NCBI GenBank assembly: GCA_937899935.1
Contig: CALCOW010000368.1
Span: forward strand, 1 to 6,927
Length of the DNA stretch: 6,927 nucleotides
Origin: an uncultured Phycisphaerae bacterium
Lineage (GTDB): Bacteria; Planctomycetota; Phycisphaerae; Phycisphaerales; SM1A02
Reading direction: 5' to 3'
The notes below the pieces were generated by a model that saw only the letters and a program-made list of their open reading frames with translations, was not told the origin of the DNA and made no database searches. Below are positions 5,779-6,927 of the stretch, piece after piece. How positions within the stretch are numbered: the first letter of the stretch is position 1; each line of letters begins with the position of its first letter. The translations under genes were made by a program, and so were the position numbers.

Positions 5779-6813
5779 TTATCCTGCTTCTGCACGCGGA
5801 TGGGCGCTGTCATAACTGCGACGCATACGCTGTGTCGTGAGGTGGGTATACACCTGTGTGGTTGAAAGCGACTGATGCCCGAGTAGTTCTTGTACGGAGC
5901 GAAGATCAGCACCATTATCAAGAAGATGGGTTGCGAAACTATGGCGTAACGTATGTGGGCTGATGTCTGGATCAAGCCCCACTTGGAGTAAGTACTTGGT
6001 TACTTTTCGACGTACAGATCGGGTTGAGAGACGCGTTCCATGCTTGTTTATGAAAAGTGGACTCGTTGCACCTGAGTCATCGTTGTGTGTTCGCCTGAAC
6101 TCGATGAGCATGGTGATATAGCGTCGTAAAGCGGTCAGAGCGTGTGATCCGAGAGGCACCAAACGCTCTTTCCGACCTTTGCCTCGGACGATAAGCGATT
6201 GGCCAGCGGCATCGATATCACCCATGTTGATGCCAACGAGTTCACTCACACGGATTCCGGTGGAATACAGAGTCTCAAGAATAGATCGATCACGAGAGCC
6301 CAATAGAGTTGTGTCATCTGGTGCAGCCAGTAATTGCTCGACCTGTTCGACGCCAATAGCCTTGGGCAATCGCTTGGTTTGACGCGGCGAACGTACAAGG
6401 GTCATTGGGTTGGATTCGATATAGCCGCATTTTTCCATCCATCGATGGAAGGAACGAAGCGTGGCAATCTTTCGAGCCATCGTTGCAGCGGCATATTGGT
6501 GTTGCTCCAGTGTGCCTAAGAAACTCCGGATGATATTGACATCGGCTAGCAGAATAATCTCTGACACCGTTTGGCATTTCGATGCTTCAGTGTTGGCACG
6601 AGACGTTGGCGACGTCATTCGATGTGCTTCGAATGTAGCTTTTTCTTGCTCATGCGTGGCCTGAATGTTGTATTCCTCGTGGAGATACTCAGTGTATTGA
6701 CGCAGATCTACGCCGTAACATCGAGCTGTATAAGGGCTAAAGTGCCTCTCATCGAAGAGATAGGTTAGGAATTCTTCGATCAGATGAAATGGCTTACTAT
6801 TGGAATCACTCAT
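5779..6813 (-). CDS. xerC: Tyrosine recombinase of the XerC/XerD family
   Basis: A 344-residue site-specific recombinase; Xer proteins resolve chromosome dimers at dif during division, acting as a pair at FtsK-positioned septa. The N-terminal SAM-like DNA-binding domain (about 10-140) contains EEFLTYLFDERHFSPYTARCY and TMARKIATLRSFHRWM. The catalytic domain (about 150-344) has all active-site residues: R188 in TGIRVSEL, K212 in RGKGRKER, H287 and R290 in HTLRHSFATHLL, H313 in LLGHQS and the nucleophile Y322 in TQVYTHL. The protein is some 45 residues longer than the usual ~300; the extra length is mostly a polar segment at about 50-87. The start at 6813 is preferred because GAGG (6823-6826, minus strand) lies nine bases before it; ATG 6828 would add five residues but lacks a ribosome binding site. 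It stands alone in a housekeeping-like context with no transposon or integron parts nearby, so a chromosomal Xer is likelier than a mobile integrase. XerC and XerD cannot be told apart here; the symbol is provisional. Confidence 0.93.
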   Translation of the reverse strand: MSDSNSKPFHLIEEFLTYLFDERHFSPYTARCYGVDLRQYTEYLHEEYNIQATHEQEKATFEAHRMTSPTSRANTEASKCQTVSEIILLADVNIIRSFLGTLEQHQYAAATMARKIATLRSFHRWMEKCGYIESNPMTLVRSPRQTKRLPKAIGVEQVEQLLAAPDDTTLLGSRDRSILETLYSTGIRVSELVGINMGDIDAAGQSLIVRGKGRKERLVPLGSHALTALRRYITMLIEFRRTHNDDSGATSPLFINKHGTRLSTRSVRRKVTKYLLQVGLDPDISPHTLRHSFATHLLDNGADLRSVQELLGHQSLSTTQVYTHLTTQRMRRSYDSAHPRAEAG

Positions 6814-6822
6814 GGAATCATG

Positions 6823-6826
6823 CCTC
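6823..6826 (-). promoter_or_regulatory. Shine-Dalgarno that places the recombinase start
   Basis: GAGG on the minus strand lies nine bases before the ATG at 6813-6811. The alternative ATG at 6828-6826 has only an A-rich stretch (ACATAAACC) in front of it and overlaps this site. Confidence 0.5.
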
Positions 6827-6866
6827 ATGGTTTATGTTTGGTCGTGCCGAGAGAACGGCAGCCTCG

Positions 6867-6926
6867 TTAGATCAGATCGTCACTTTTCGGACCTACCTTC
6901 CGCGGTCTTTGTCCGAATTGCTGTTG
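6867..6926 (-). CDS. Possible C-terminal tail of an upstream minus-strand gene (uncertain frame)
   Basis: Reading the minus strand from the window edge, one frame is open for 19 residues and ends at a TAA (6869-6867) with RPRKVGPKSDDLI. A second frame gives 15 residues ending in a TGA at 6882-6880 (AIRTKTAEGRSEK). Either could be the end of a gene that precedes the recombinase in the same direction. I recognise neither tail, and too little is visible for codon use to decide. A + strand frame from ATG 6834 is also open to the window end, without a ribosome binding site. Confidence 0.2.
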   Translation of the reverse strand, partial: QQQFGQRPRKVGPKSDDLI

Positions 6927-6927
6927 A

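Noticed and set aside
5779..6813. Recombinase as integrase of a mobile element or integron
   Set aside because: No attachment-site repeats, excisionase, transposase, cassette array or tRNA gene is visible near it, and the sequence motifs are those of housekeeping XerC/XerD.
6829..6927. dif-like recombination site or tRNA near the recombinase gene
   Set aside because: No 11-6-11 dif-like arrangement and no tRNA cloverleaf or T-loop sequence could be found on either strand.

Overview
The window reads as bacterial chromosome of roughly balanced base composition, with tightly packed genes and no mobile element, CRISPR array or RNA gene that I can support. A lipobox protein suggests a cell with an outer membrane. 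The tandem of very long dCache-HAMP-PP2C phosphatases with a CDETGGDYYDF signature reminds me of Planctomycetota (PVC group). That assignment comes from memory of the family and is tentative.

Left part (1-1323, + strand): the window opens in the last codons of what looks like proA (gamma-glutamyl phosphate reductase, proline synthesis). Its stop overlaps the start of a small lipoprotein gene of unknown function, and a short-chain dehydrogenase (SDR) gene follows 15 bases after the lipoprotein stop. This has the layout of one co-transcribed, translationally coupled unit. The SDR keeps the cofactor fold but appears to have lost the catalytic Tyr and Lys of the family.

Centre (1411-5706, + strand): two full-length paralogous genes in tandem, each coding for a membrane-spanning sensor phosphatase. 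The order is TM helix, extracytoplasmic dCache sensor, TM helix, HAMP, linker, RsbU/SpoIIE-type PP2C. Both keep all the metal-binding acidic motifs and should dephosphorylate an anti-anti-sigma (STAS) protein in a partner-switching pathway. The second protein carries, at matching spacing, the whole residue set I know as the amino-acid-binding dCache motif. The first has conservative changes at two of those positions (Y to F, D to E). The pair therefore looks like two related inputs feeding one type of output, with different ligand preference. No anti-sigma kinase, STAS protein or sigma factor lies in the window. A 72-base spacer between the two genes holds two overlapping inverted repeats.

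Right part (5707-6927): a strong GC-rich hairpin lies between the convergent 3' ends of the second phosphatase gene and a minus-strand tyrosine recombinase of the XerC/XerD type. All six catalytic residues of the recombinase are present, and its N-terminal domain carries an unusual polar insertion. The last 99 bases hold the upstream region of the recombinase gene and possibly the tail of another gene that I could not identify.
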